64,000 nt of DNA, from assembly GCA_903772945.1 (NCBI GenBank), contig CAICTM010000150.1, forward strand, positions 41,449-105,448, given 5' to 3'. The notes beneath the pieces were generated by a model. That model saw only the letters and a list, made by a program, of their open reading frames with translations, was not told where the DNA came from and searched no databases. This DNA comes from Seminavis robusta (Eukaryota; Bacillariophyta; Bacillariophyceae; Naviculales; Naviculaceae). Of this stretch, positions 30,515 to 42,554 are shown piece by piece (position 1 is the stretch's first letter; each line of letters opens with the position of its first letter). The position numbers and the translations under genes were made by a program.

Positions 30515-33500
30515 CTTATGAGGCGATGGACGCCCTTAAATCTCTCCGAGAAGAACAACAACGACTGACTAAAGAAGAATCAGTCACATACAACAAGAAC
30601 CCAGACGTTACCTATCTGTCCTGCGAAACAGAGAGCAGGGCAGATTCCGACAGCGAAACACTCCACGATTTAAAGCAAAACGGCTACAACGAAGAAGTTT
30701 CTGAGAAGGAGGAGAAACAACGAACGACAAATTCGCCACAATCTACGAAGACGACAACTACTATAGCTGTTTGAGCGAAGACGACGAAGAAGTAAAAGAT
30801 GACGAACAGATTCCAAGATGCCCGGAACGTGCTAGAGGAACAGCTGTACCGAGGTTGGAGTCGACACATGATGAAGATCAGCAAACATCCAATCCCATTG
30901 AACAACCGACATCCCATGAACCGAGCAACCGAAGGATGGGAATTGGACGATTCACACATAGGTGGTATACAGTGGAGGAGAATCGCGGAAGAAGCATGCG
31001 AACTAATCCCCGAAGAAATATGGGAAGGGGCACTCGAGCCCAGAGATGAAGCAACTGGTCGGAAACTTCGAACAGTTCAGAGGTTGCTGAGGATGATGCC
31101 ATACGAGATACAGAACAACCCCCATCTCGTGGAGCTCCAGGGGAAGTGCTAGGTTGGGCCAGCAGTTTGTTGCTCTTTCGCGATTGGACTCCAGACACGA
31201 CACAATCGCAGGGGCTATGTTAACGTGCAAGATAAAGCGCGGACCAAACGTCGCCGAAGGAACAGGAAACGCAGGAATTGTTCGGGTTCACGGCATTCAG
31301 CATTCCCGAAGTAGAAGTGAAGTATGTAACGGAGATGGTCGCACAGGCTCAATACAATCGGGATTGGAAGGTACACGTGGATATGCCACTGTTGGGAGAA
31401 GCGGATTCGCACAACCCATGGCCAGTGATTGTACGGTGGAAGCGCTTGATTCTGGTCAGCGTGCTCGTGAGACAGACAAGCAGACGCATGGGCAACGAGG
31501 CAATCAAAACCTGAAGAAGGAAGGATTACCCCAGAGTATGATGCTCGGAGAGGAAGATTTTCAAGTGCGAACTCTATCCTACGGAACTATGGTATCCCAA
31601 GGGTCGCAGCCGATCGCATTTACCGTGAACAACAACGTCGCAAAGTCAATGGGCGAGCTGCTGACATATGCTTGTTGGGAGTGGACGACACAGTCCAGAC
31701 GACTGGTAGCGATCAGAAACGAGCTCATCCCTCAAACTATTCTAGGCACGAGCCACCGCGAACGAAAGTGGGAAGGGCTTTTGATGTTTATGTTGGGTCA
31801 GTATACCAAGGACGGACCTGGATGGCAAAAGATCGGGCAAAACTATTGGCAAGTGCGTTTGAACTTTGCAGGAGTGATACCCTACCGATGGTATCACCAG
31901 ATTCCACGTTACTACAAGGATTGGACGCATCAACTTTTCAGTACCAACGAGATGGACTGCACCGATCGTGATCGAGAACTCCCCCGGCATCGACATGCTA
32001 CTGAATGCTGGCCTAGTCACACAAGGACAAGTGAGTCACTTTGTGGACGCCAACGTGCAGACAGGAATGCAGGTGATACATCCGTCAGTTACCATACTTC
32101 CCACAGCGTCACGTAATGTGGCTCAGCTAAAGCGTGGCAGTCGGAAGGTTCGACAGGCAAGGAAGAAGCGCTGGCAGATGTACAAGGTAATGAAGGAAGC
32201 GGATGAGTATGTATTACCATGAGGTCAGGAGAAGGTTTCAGCCGGAGCACATGGATTGCAGACAGTGGCGCATCAACTCATATGGGCAATGTGGACGATG
32301 GAATGACTGATGTGGAAGAAATTGATGAAGGAATCAAGGTTGGAAGTGGAGACAAGATCCGAGCAGTAAAGAAAGGCACGATCAAGTTAACGGCAATGCA
32401 ACGTGAGGCACGACGTATGACTTGACATGTCGGATTACAAGTATGTCCCAACCTGGGTGTATGTTTTTTAGTTTGGTCAAGGCAATCGCAGAAGGGTTGG
32501 AGCATCTCGAATAAAGGAACCAAGATTGTCTTGACGCAACGCAACAAACGAATAGTCTTTGATAAAATTAACTCAACAAAAGACGGATATCTTTGCGGCA
32601 TTGATCTCTTTCCACAGGACATGCCACAAGAGAGCAGTTAGCGTGCACGGATGACACGGCACTGGAAGCGACTGAAGAGACTTCGCCAAAGTGAGCTGCG
32701 GATACCCAAATCAAAGCAGTAAGGTGAAGTACTGGAAAATCAATGACCTCCACAAGAAGCTGGGACATGCGAGTGAAGCCGCACTACGCAGGACAGCACA
32801 TCAGTACGGATGGAAGCTCACAGGGACATTAGAACCATGTTCTCACTGTGGAGCAGGACGAGCAAAACAAGCACCCGTAGCCAAGGAGACTTCAACGACA
32901 TCAGAGATCCCTGGAGAACGAATTTTTATCGATACCTCGTCTGTGGATGAAGGCACGTCTACCAAGGAGGAAAGTATTGGCTGGCGACATTGATGATGCT
33001 CCAGTATGCGATGGAGTAGATCATTCAGACCAAACGCGATGTCATCACTTAAGTCAAGAACTTCATCCGAGTGATGGATCGCAGGCGCACTCCAGTACAC
33101 TACATCCGGATGTGACGATGCAGGAGAGAACAATGAAGCTGAGTGACGGAATGTTGAAACGCGATTTGAACCATTTTTGAGACGGTTTAAGTTTGAGCTA
33201 ACTGGACGAGATACCCTCAACAGAACGGCAAGGTAGAACGATGGATTGCAGTAGGCACCGATCGAAATCGGGCCATGTTCCACAGAAGCCGTTTTTGATG
33301 AGAAGCAACGACAAGTTTCTCTACGGAGAATGCAGTCATGCACTTCACTGACGTTAGAATGTCTACAGTCAGCATCTCATGAACAATCCATGCTACCGCA
33401 GTTCTATGGGGAAGACATTCCAAAATTATCCAAGTTGCGACGATTCGGAGAATTGAATACGTCAAGTTTGTTGGAAAAGATCAAGAGGAAAACTACAAAA

Positions 33501-35795
33501 TCGCGATTACCTATGCTGTATCTTGGAGATGCACGGAATCACAGTGCAGAACACGTACAAGATGTACAATATCGCAACAGAGCACAAGTAGCTCCACACG
33601 CGATGTATCTGGATGGACAAGACGTATGCCGAATGAAGGGTATGGGTCTACCCAGCACAGTCAGAAGAACTCACACATATGTGAAAAGAAAACTCCTCAG
33701 CGTCCTACTACAGAAATCGGGAATCGAACTCTCATGATCTGCTGCCTTAAAGCCCGCGAAAGACTAACCAAAGCAGCGAGCAATCAACACAGAAACTCAA
33801 GAAGATTAGTAAAGTTCTGCGATCCCACAGCCAAACCACATGACCCGTGTCGCGACCAAACTATCACAAGGCAACGCGGGAACTACAAAACCCAGTGCGA
33901 GCTACAACCCCAGGCCCTACATGACACTGACAAGCTAGCGCGGTACAACCTCATGACGGGGCTCCCTCATGCAAGAACTTTCGGACGATGCATCGAAGGA
34001 GGAGAGAAAATAACAGCTCAGCACGAACAATCCGGAATCAACGCCCAATGACAGAAATGGCAAACTTTTCGACGATTCAAATGACAGAACGTTTTGGGAA
34101 CTCACATGAAGACTGGATGGAGTTTGGGTACACGGCATCAGAAGTAATTTGACGGAGGACTAGTACAGGCATCCATTGATCAAAAGACTCTCGCATATGA
34201 CCAAAGAACTCAGGTTCCAGCAAAGTACAAGTATTTGTTCACCAAGCAAGCACGTTCGAGAAGCTTGGGACAACCCGGAACCATTTCAGCGAGAGAAGTG
34301 GGGGGAGGCGATCAAAGGCGAGCTAGGCAAGATGGAGAAACTCAAGGTCTGGCGCAAGATCAAGAGATAAAGAATGGAGAAGGGAGACGATGTGTCAAAC
34401 ACAAATGGGTGCTGGAAATAAGCGGAATGGAAGATTCGGAGCTAGATTGGTGGCCTGGGTACAGTCAGGTACCGGAATTGATTTTGACAACATTTACAGT
34501 CCGGTGGCTAACGACATCACCTTCGCATCATCTTGATTCTACTACTAAAGAAGATGGGAAGAGCGAAGGCAATTATCTTCGATATTGAGACAGCATTCCT
34601 ACATGGAGACATGGACGTAGTCAATCTACATGGACTGCCCAAAGGACTAGAACACCAAGACGACGAATGTGTCTACTGGACAAGACCATCTAGGGCGCTT
34701 GCCAGAGCGCACGACAGAACTACTTGAAGATTTGCGAGTGTCTTGGAAGACTTAGGATTCGTTACATGCCTAGTGATCCATGCCTCTTCATGCGGAACAA
34801 GAATGGGAAGATATGCGTGATTCTATGTTACGTGGATGACAATCTCACCATTGGAGAGAAGACGATATCAAGGAGTGCTTCAAGGGATTAAAATCGAGGC
34901 TTGAACATGACATAGAGTACGAAACTCACGGACTACCTGAGCTGTGAGATTCGGATGAATCCCGAAAGGATGCTGCTGGGTGGGACAACCCCACATGATT
35001 AAGAAGATTCAAACCAATTCGGAGAGGAGGTACAGAAGCTACCCAAGTAAAGACTGCGGGAACACCTGGGCTCGGAATAGTAAAGACAGACGAACAGAGT
35101 GAATGGATCGCTGAAGACAACAGAGCAGATATCGACAGGAGTAGGCATGCTCATTTACCTATCAACATTCAAGGCCAGAAATCTCGAACGCAGTACGAGA
35201 GCTAGCTAAGGTCTTGGGATGCGCAAGCCGGCAGCGTACAAGGAAATGCTACGCTGTGTAAAGTACGTGTTGGACCAAGGAACCGTGGACTTTTGATGAG
35301 ACCAGAGAAGAACGAAGGACCGTGGAATTGGAAGTATTCTCGGATTCGGATTGGCCGGAGACAAGAACAACAAAAGATCAGTCACGTCCATGATGATCTT
35401 TCTCGAAGGTGTACTAATTCACTGGAGGTCCAAGCTACAGAAGTTCGTAGCATTGTCGAGTTCCGAAGCTGAGTTCTACGCGTGTGGCGAAGGTACGAGA
35501 AGTCCCGTTCACGCGCAGATTCTGAAGTTCCTACAGATCAACGTGGAACTACCTGTGCAAGTGAAGATCGATAACGTAGGTGTCTATCTTTATGTCAGAG
35601 AAACAAGACAAGTGCAAGTCGACAAGGCATATGGATACGAGGTGCACTACGTGAACCAAATGCAGCAGGACGGCCTAGTGAGATTGATTTTGTTCGCTCG
35701 GAGACAACGTGAGCGACATTGGACCAAAATGTCAACGTCGAGACCTCGACAGACATGCACCAAAACTAACAGGAGACAGGAGCAATTGGTTTGAG
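30400..35795 (+). pseudogene. Copia Pol region, multiply frameshifted
   Basis: Pol domains are recognisable in order but in changing frames: aspartic protease (WIADSGASTHMGN, about 32248-32286); GAG-pre-integrase zinc motif (LHKKLGHASEAALRR with CSHCGAGRAKQ, about 32745-32870); start of the integrase core (GERIFIDTS, about 32914); reverse transcriptase (WGEAIKGELGKMEKLKVW near 34300, DIETAFLHGD near 34580, CYVDDN near 34826-34843); RNase H (FVALSSSEAEFYACGEG near 35445-35495). Frames change every few hundred bases or less. As written it cannot give a functional polyprotein. The deletion-only LTR pattern suggests the breaks may be sequence errors rather than old mutations. Confidence 0.85.
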
Positions 35796-35837
35796 TGGGT
35801 AAGAAGGTCGCTGCCATCATCGCGAAAACAGGAAGGG

Positions 35838-36338
35838 TGTCAGAAAGGTATTTTCGTATGACGGACAGACGACTCGGGATCACAATCAGGTTCGTGATTG
35901 GGGATGTGTGACTCAAATCAGATGGTTATCCGATCATCATCAGTGGCCAGGTGTACGAGGAACGAGGACAATGGTCGTCTAGATGATGCAACTACAAGGT
36001 TAGGAAGTTAGGTCGAAGAGATGAATGCAAGGAGCGAGGGATGGAGCAAATGAATGGAGGATGAAGGTCCATAGGTTTAGTAAAGTGGGAAAGCCCTCCA
36101 GGGCCAACCATGCACTCAGGAAGATAGATCGACGAGATCTATCTGTAGATGAAACTGCGAGAGCAGAGGATCGAAAGATCCTGGTATTGTATGCATATCG
36201 GAGCTCAGTTGTAGAGCTCAAATCTGAACGAGAGAGAAAGAGAAAACGAAACGAATAGCCAGTCTACTAGACAGTAGAGCTGGAAGGATATTGATTAAAT
36301 TAGAGAAATTGTGCGTTCAAGTTCACACCTTTTCAACA
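35838..36338 (+). repeat. Right LTR of copia element
   Basis: 501 bp. It is identical to the left LTR except for ten single-base deletions spread from about 35880 to 36216; the final 120 bp match perfectly. Confidence 0.92.
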
Positions 36339-36456
36339 CTTAACCCTACCGGTACTATTTTCGACGGGACCTCCATTCATTCCAAATTCTCGCCTCACTC
36401 ACAAACCATCCGAAGAGTTGCTCAATGGCAACAAGTCTGGTCCCGTCGTTGCAACA
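36339..36456. promoter_or_regulatory. Right half of a divergent promoter split by the copia element
   Basis: The NSF-like gene starts at 28526 on the minus strand and the IPI1-like gene at 36457 on the plus strand. Without the element they would be separated by only about 290 bp (28527-28702 plus 36339-36456, less one target duplication copy). The insertion leaves about 176 bp upstream of the former and 118 bp upstream of the latter. Promoter role is inferred from position. Confidence 0.5.
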
Positions 36457-39282
36457 ATGCCCTCCGACAAGAGCAACAACAAGCGCAAGAAGAAGGATGT
36501 CTCAGACTTCAAGCGCGTGAAAGCCAAAGTTGGGAAACGAGCACTGAAGCCAGCGAATGAGACAGATACAAGCTTCAAGACGTCCCGTGTGGCAGTGTCG
36601 GGCAACCAGTTTGGTTCTGAGGAGGATGGATCATTGGCTTCCGGTAGCAGCAATGCACTTCTTTCCAGCAGAGGTCGGTCTCTCGACGACCTCGTGAGCC
36701 ACTTGCGCCATCCTGCTGCAGCTGTGAGAATCAGTGCTGCGAAAGGGTTGAGAGATGCCATTGCTGTCCATCAAGCGAGTCTGGCAACTATTCGACACCA
36801 TTTGCCCGTCTTGTTTCCCGTGTGCGCCAAGTGCTGTATCGACGAAGACGGAGAAGTCAGACAGTTGGCTCTCTCCATTCTCAAAGAGATTGTTTCTCGA
36901 ATGTGCAACAACAATGACACTGAAGATCAAGGCGCTAATGCGTCTCATTTCTTGCATCTCAAGCCATTCATTCCCTTGCTCATGGCACACGTCCTCTCGA
37001 CTCTCAACAGTCTGGACCGTAGTGTCCAAAAAGACGGTGTCATGATTGTCAGAATGTTGAGTGCCACTATCCATCCTTTGATCACTCCCTACAAGGCTCA
37101 AATTCTCTCAGCCTTTGTTTCCATTTTCTCGGACAAGTCGAGACACGTGAGAACAAACCAATTCACAAAAGGAACAGATGGCGGAAAGAAATCGTCGACA
37201 ACCAATGATTCCATCAAGGACCATGTACTGCAGTCGTTGGTTTTGCTGCTACGGGATGACGAAGATCACGAGAAACACCATCTCTTGTCAAACAACAACA
37301 ACTCTCGCTGCCAACCAGAATCAGTTCTTGAGGTGAAACAGAATGGCGGCAGCATCACGGCCATGTTTATTCCTGGATACAAAGGGGCAACTCGACCAAT
37401 GCCATTGTCTAGTCTTCCACACGAACTAACGCCAAGGGCGGTTCACTCTTTGCTCGGTTCGAAAGAGCAACAAACCTCGCCATCCTCCAATCCAACCAGC
37501 CAAACCACCTGTGATCTTCTGGGAAGCCTCCGAGATGCCTTTGCCGAGGCGACTCAAGCAGAAAAGGGTCCACTAGATCTTTCAGATGTGCTCTTGATTA
37601 TGAAAGCGGCACACTTAGTCTACAACTCATCTTCGACGACTTGTCGAACCGATCCATCATTCGTCAAAGCTTGGTCTCAATACACTTCTCTCTTGACCGA
37701 CATCTGTCCTGTGTCCCCGGCATTGATAGGCAATTCTCCAAAGTTGGTAGCCGATGTAAACCTGGAGTACTGTTCCACCATGTTGGTCACCTACGCGGAT
37801 AGCATTGGCGTTGTTGACAAGGCCTGCCTTGACAGCATTCTGGCATATTTGTTTCGTGAGCTGAAGAAGTGCCAGCCTTTGGAGGAAGCCTCCACCAAAG
37901 AGCAAGCCTTGTTCCGGCCTCTCAATCAAATTCTCTTCATTTCCAAGCGCAAGAACGATGCATGGGCGGAGAACGCCGCTCGTAGACTTGTCAAGGAAGT
38001 TGCAAATAACTTCTTGGGTACCGATGGAAAGGGGGAAGTGTCAAAGGACACTGTGGCAAGATCTGTTGTGGCGCGCAAGTGCACCATGCTGATCCACAGT
38101 TTTCTGGAACAGTGTGCTTGGTCGATTCGTCAAGACATCGAGGCTGACGGTGTGTTATTGACCCGGCTAGTAAAGGGCGTTGGCAGTTTCCTGGCTTCGT
38201 GGGGCAGCGACTATTTGGCGGAGTCAAGTCTGGTGATTTCACTACTGCACCAAATTGTGAGGAGGTTGGATGTAACGAGCGCTAGTATTTCCAAAGAGGA
38301 AGCCCGTCTCGTAGAGCATATTCGCTCGGACCTGGTCTTGCTCGTAAAGCAAGAAAAAGGGAAGACATCAATCTTTGAAGCCTATCCTACAGATATGCAA
38401 CGGAAGATGCTTGGGCTAATAGTGATGCTCAAAGCTCCTCCACAGCCGCTGCTTGATGGACTGGCAAAGATATGTGCACGGTCCTGGAGGAAGAATGACA
38501 ATGGCATCAGTCCCTTCATTGCATCACTTGCGGCACAATCGATTCACAACATACGGAGAACCTTGTCGATGCAAGCCTACTTGGGCTTCATTACAAGCAG
38601 CACTGGTATCTCCGGAAAGCCTTTGAAAAATACCGAGAAAGGCCCCGATGCTATTCTTCGGTTCGACGGCAGCATTGCTTTAGCATGCCAATTCTTGTGT
38701 CAGTGTGGCCCAACCAAAGTCCTGCCCATGCTGCAGCCACTTCTTGACGGGTGGCTGCGACTTGCAGAAGACACTGCTCCTACGGTTAACCAAGTATTGC
38801 AGGCACGAGCAGCAACATCCGTTCTAGGGTCCTTTGCTGCTAGAATCTCCACGGAAAGTTCGGTTCTGGAAATCGTTCCAGAGTACCACGCTGCAATCGT
38901 GACGACAACTTGCGTGATTCTGAGACATCTCTTGTCTCTAATCGAGAACACTAGATCAGAGTCAAGAGACAGCAGTTTGTCAGCGTTCCTGGAGCCGTTT
39001 GTTGTGTTATTTCAATACGAAGGAGACTTGTTTGTGAAAGTGTTTTCCAACGCGACCGGAGACATCCAATCAGCAACCATTACATCTCAAACAAGCCTTG
39101 TTTCGGCCTTGTTGGTCATGGTGAACGACGATCGTCTGTCGTCGGTTCTCAATGCATCGCCTGACCTGCTTAAAGACGCAAAAGTAATTGAAAAGACTCT
39201 GGTGTCGAGCTCCGCTCAGCAAGTCGCTGGAAGACTCCATGCCGCTGTGGAGTTGCGATGTGGCTCCGAATTGAAGCAATGA
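36457..39282 (+). CDS. IPI1/TEX10-like ribosome-assembly protein, HEAT-repeat
   Basis: Component of the Rix1/PELP1-TEX10-type complex acting on pre-60S ribosomal particles in the nucleus. The single exon gives 941 residues. The N-terminus is basic (KSNNKRKKKDVSDFKRVKAK), followed by VGKRALKPANETDTSFKTSRV, the signature of Ipi1/TEX10 proteins. HEAT-like helices follow: LDDLVSHLRHPAAAVRISAA, LPVLFPVCAKCCIDEDGEVR, LLMAHVLSTLNSLDRSVQKD and SILKEIVSRM. The remainder is alpha-helical with little recognisable motif, as usual for the C-terminal part. I start at the ATG at 36457 (MPSDKSNNK). The open frame reaches 36418 but with no ATG. The gene is intact despite the copia insertion 118 bp upstream. 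Confidence 0.8.
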   Translation: MPSDKSNNKRKKKDVSDFKRVKAKVGKRALKPANETDTSFKTSRVAVSGNQFGSEEDGSLASGSSNALLSSRGRSLDDLVSHLRHPAAAVRISAAKGLRDAIAVHQASLATIRHHLPVLFPVCAKCCIDEDGEVRQLALSILKEIVSRMCNNNDTEDQGANASHFLHLKPFIPLLMAHVLSTLNSLDRSVQKDGVMIVRMLSATIHPLITPYKAQILSAFVSIFSDKSRHVRTNQFTKGTDGGKKSSTTNDSIKDHVLQSLVLLLRDDEDHEKHHLLSNNNNSRCQPESVLEVKQNGGSITAMFIPGYKGATRPMPLSSLPHELTPRAVHSLLGSKEQQTSPSSNPTSQTTCDLLGSLRDAFAEATQAEKGPLDLSDVLLIMKAAHLVYNSSSTTCRTDPSFVKAWSQYTSLLTDICPVSPALIGNSPKLVADVNLEYCSTMLVTYADSIGVVDKACLDSILAYLFRELKKCQPLEEASTKEQALFRPLNQILFISKRKNDAWAENAARRLVKEVANNFLGTDGKGEVSKDTVARSVVARKCTMLIHSFLEQCAWSIRQDIEADGVLLTRLVKGVGSFLASWGSDYLAESSLVISLLHQIVRRLDVTSASISKEEARLVEHIRSDLVLLVKQEKGKTSIFEAYPTDMQRKMLGLIVMLKAPPQPLLDGLAKICARSWRKNDNGISPFIASLAAQSIHNIRRTLSMQAYLGFITSSTGISGKPLKNTEKGPDAILRFDGSIALACQFLCQCGPTKVLPMLQPLLDGWLRLAEDTAPTVNQVLQARAATSVLGSFAARISTESSVLEIVPEYHAAIVTTTCVILRHLLSLIENTRSESRDSSLSAFLEPFVVLFQYEGDLFVKVFSNATGDIQSATITSQTSLVSALLVMVNDDRLSSVLNASPDLLKDAKVIEKTLVSSSAQQVAGRLHAAVELRCGSELKQ

Positions 39283-39679
39283 AGCACTTGATCTGGCCAA
39301 CAACGAACAAACAACCTTCTTTCAATGCCTGCAGCCCAGGTTTGTTCCTCCCATAATAACAGCATAATAACAGGCCCAGCACCTGGGTAGCGAGTGTAAT
39401 ATGTTGAAACTAGAATACAAGTAGCTGGCTCTAGCTAGCGAGAGGGAGTATGTAAGCCCAAATTCGGAGGGAGAGATAGTACCACGGTAGTCTGGAGAGA
39501 TAAGTTCTTTTTCAACTTAGGAAGCCACCTAACGGGTACTCGTACCGTAGCAGGTCGAGCTGTAACATCCGTCAAAATCAAATTGGATGTCTATTATTAT
39601 GTACAGTTGGCAGGTTCTTTTGCGCCGATCTATTGTAGCTCATTTCTGTGTTGCCTTCGCCGTGCTGTAGCCAATTCGA
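39283..39679. other. Convergent 3' spacer
   Basis: About 400 bp between the ends of the IPI1-like and sigma-factor genes. It contains CTGGCTCTAGCTAGCGAG near 39425. No gene seen. Confidence 0.5.
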
Positions 39680-42003
39680 TTAGGCCGTAAGGGCATCCTG
39701 GTGCTCTTTCAGCTTCTTCTCGTACCAAGGACGGCGAAGCTTGCGAAGAGCACGACATTCTTGGGAGCGGACCCAGGCCTTGGACTCCTTCATTTGAGCT
39801 GCCACCAACGTGACAGTTCTAGTTAATCCATCGGTCAATCCATACCTGGCACAGATGACTCTCTTTTCGTCTTCGTTCAGGATCTCGAGCATCTCGTTGA
39901 GGTCATCATGAAACAAGCCACGATCCACACGCGTTTCCGGGTTTCCATCATCTGGGATCACTCTGCCTGCATCAATGGTATCTCCTAGAAGGTCCTCACT
40001 CTCATGCCCCAGATCTTTGGGGTTGCTTTGGTATTTGGGCATCTCGAGGGAGATGGATCGCTTGGTAAGTCTGAGCATCTTGTTGTATTTTTCAACTGTC
40101 ATGTCCAGGGCCTCTGCGACCTCTTCATTGGTTGGTGTTCTACCGAGCTCGCTTTCCAGTTGAAACCGTACTTTCCTTACTCGGTTGAGCAGGTTATGTA
40201 CATGAACAGGCAAGCGGATTGTTCTAGAGTGATAAGCGATGGAACGAAAGACTGCCTGTTGGATCCACCTTTTGATCGCGGAGAAAGAAGGGGCGGCATG
40301 TTAGATTCCTTCAATGGCCGATTCGATTCTGTTGTCACTCGTGGTACCGATCCCTTTTTGCTTACCATGATGCATAGGTCGAGAACTTGAATCCTTTGGA
40401 AGGTTCAAACTTTTCTGCAGCTCGAGACAGCCCAAGACTACCTTCTTGCACCAAGTCTTGCAAGCTAACGCCGACATTCGAGTATTTTCGCGCAATGCTG
40501 ACGACCAGCCTCATGTTGGATTGGACCATCCGTTGTTTCGCCTCTTTTGCAGTCATCATCATTTCAATGAATTGGGTGACAGTTCCACGATTGATGGGTT
40601 CGAGCTTTGGTTTCTTGCCGTCCACTGTCCCTCCAGCCGCTTTGATTTCACTGTCATCGTAAAAGTTGGCAAGCTTGGTCGGCGGCGGCTTCTTGGCACG
40701 ACCCCGGCCTCGTCCAGGTCCTGCCGTGTATGCGAGACCATTGCCAACAAACAAGTTGGGATCAGTTTCTTCAAACTGGTTTTCGCTGCCTGCAGGTCGA
40801 ATCTGCTCGTCTCCCTCTTTGTGGACGAAAAGCGGATCTTCTTGCACAAACCTGTAGATAACAGCGAGGAGTAAGATTTGGACCAAGCAATGAATAGGAA
40901 AGGTTAGCAAGTTGGCTCCTGATTCACCAAACTGAGCTTGCCAACTACTACGCGGTAACTTACCCACATGCCTCGGCCCATTCCTGGATGGTAGGTAGCC
41001 GCATGAGGTTGGCAGCCAGTCCCTCGTGTACGTGCTCGCACTTCATCATGAACTGAGTCTTCAAACCCAGCGCGTACTCTTCGTCCGAGCTGAGGAGCTC
41101 TGTGCGATAATACTTGAAGAGATCTAGATTGCCTCCCTTGGATTGATTTCGCGAGACAGTCTTGGACGCCTTTCCGTCGGCAGATTTCCGAGGTTTGGGA
41201 AGCGTCTTGACCACTCGCTTTCTTCGTTTGGGTGCCGGTTCCTCGCTGTCAGCATTGTTGTTGAGACTATTAGTGTTTCGTGCTCCTTTGGTGGCCGCTC
41301 CCTTGACGCCTCTGCTCTTTCGTTTGCTGGTTTTAGCGGTTTCTTCCACCGTACTCGGCAGTAGAGCTTCTTGCAACTGTGGATGTGCCGAGTATGGTGC
41401 AATCATGTCCACTCGTTCCTTTTGCTGTTGTTGCTGTTTCTCCAACATGTCAATGACTTCCTGTCGTTCACGGAACTTGACCATGGTGTCATAGTTCATT
41501 GCCCCAGGAACACTCTTGGGACGTCCCTTGGGTCTCCCTTTGTTGGCTTGAACTGAGGCGGAAATGTTCTCTGGATAGAGAAAGTGTTCGGAGAGTAGTT
41601 CGAGTACTTGGGCGTCGACACCGTAGAGAGCGGAATCGACATGGTAATCTTTTCGGGCCTTGAGCGCTTTCCGCCTCTTTGTTTCCGAGGTGGAAGTTCG
41701 TGGGCGTACTTGTGTGGCCTCTGTTGGTTTCTCGAGCACTGCAGCCGCCGATTTGCCAGCATACAGTGGTCCTTGTAGCTGTTGCTGTTGTTGTGGTAGT
41801 CTCACAACATGGTGGTTGGTTCTGGACAAAAACGCACACGCGGATGGGACCATGGCAGCGGCAAGGAGAGCAACTGCAGCCATCACCCGCCGTCTTGTGC
41901 CGACTGAACTCCCTGCCCGGCATCTCTTTCTCCCCTTCATGATGCAGGATGGTGCACCGGCACGGGTACTAGTACTAGTAGTGGTCGATTGGAGGTTCAG
42001 CAT
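39680..42003 (-). CDS. Plastid RNA polymerase sigma-70 factor
   Basis: Gives promoter specificity to the plastid-encoded RNA polymerase. Exons 40964-42003, 40366-40851 and 39680-40268 give 704 residues. The second join restores the invariant FSTYASWWIQQAV. Regions seen: 1.2-like ([30 protein letters not shown]), a non-conserved insert, 2.1-2.4 ([65 protein letters not shown]), region 3 ([18 protein letters not shown]) and region 4 ([15 protein letters not shown], then [14 protein letters not shown]). The N-terminus has about 350 extra residues: a basic stretch, a hydrophobic signal ([20 protein letters not shown]) with an F-containing cleavage site, then a Lys/Ser-rich transit-like region. 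The first ATG gives a long n-region before the signal, so MAAVALLAA further in could be the true start. Confidence 0.9.
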
Positions 42004-42554
42004 GGTGATGAGAAAGTGATCAAAGTTGATGGAAATTCCTGATGGAAGGATTGGGAAATCTGGAGGGCTTAGCTATGGCTAGTAGAGCTACTGGTAGTAG
42101 AAAGTAGTGGACTCCCTGATCAAAAATAACATCAAGGTGGAGTCGCCAGCACTCCTCGCTATGCCTATCCCAGGTGGAGTTGTCGCAGCCAATAGACAAA
42201 AAGGATTTGGGACCTTGAAACATCAATCACAGTAATCTCCATTCTCTGCTTTCCAAGTTGCAGACGGTTCAGTCTGGTGGTGTGACTGATGCAAAGAAGA
42301 AAGAAAAGAAAGAAACCGCGGGATACCTTCAACTGCGTCGAATGGGGTATGAGCTCAGCAAGTTGTTTAGGAATGAGGATAAATTAATGCTTAGACTAGC
42401 TAAGCAACACCTTCAAACTGACATTCTTCAGCTTTCTTTTACTTTTTAATTTTGTTGCCATTCTCGTCATTGGGCATTGGAAACAATCTAAGAATTCGAA
42501 ACGGTACCGGTACGATAATAAAAGTAGACTACAGTAGACTATCCCATTGAGAAC
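42004..42554. promoter_or_regulatory. Divergent region between sigma factor and OB-fold protein
   Basis: About 550 bp, expected to contain both promoters. ACGGTACCGGTACGATAATA lies about 50 bp upstream of the plus-strand ATG. Short frames look random. Confidence 0.4.

Larger units (their letters stand above)
28703..36338 (+). mobile_element. Ty1/copia LTR retrotransposon, full length
   Basis: About 7.6 kb between two LTRs, in the order gag, protease, integrase, reverse transcriptase, RNase H, which defines Copia. Flanks carry CTTAAC on both sides (28697-28702 and 36339-36344), a target-site duplication of 5-6 bp. The purine tract AGGAAGGG directly before the right LTR fits the plus-strand priming site. 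The primer-binding site just after the left LTR is not confidently identified. Gag is largely open; pol is split into many frames. The element lies between two divergent host genes. Confidence 0.92.
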
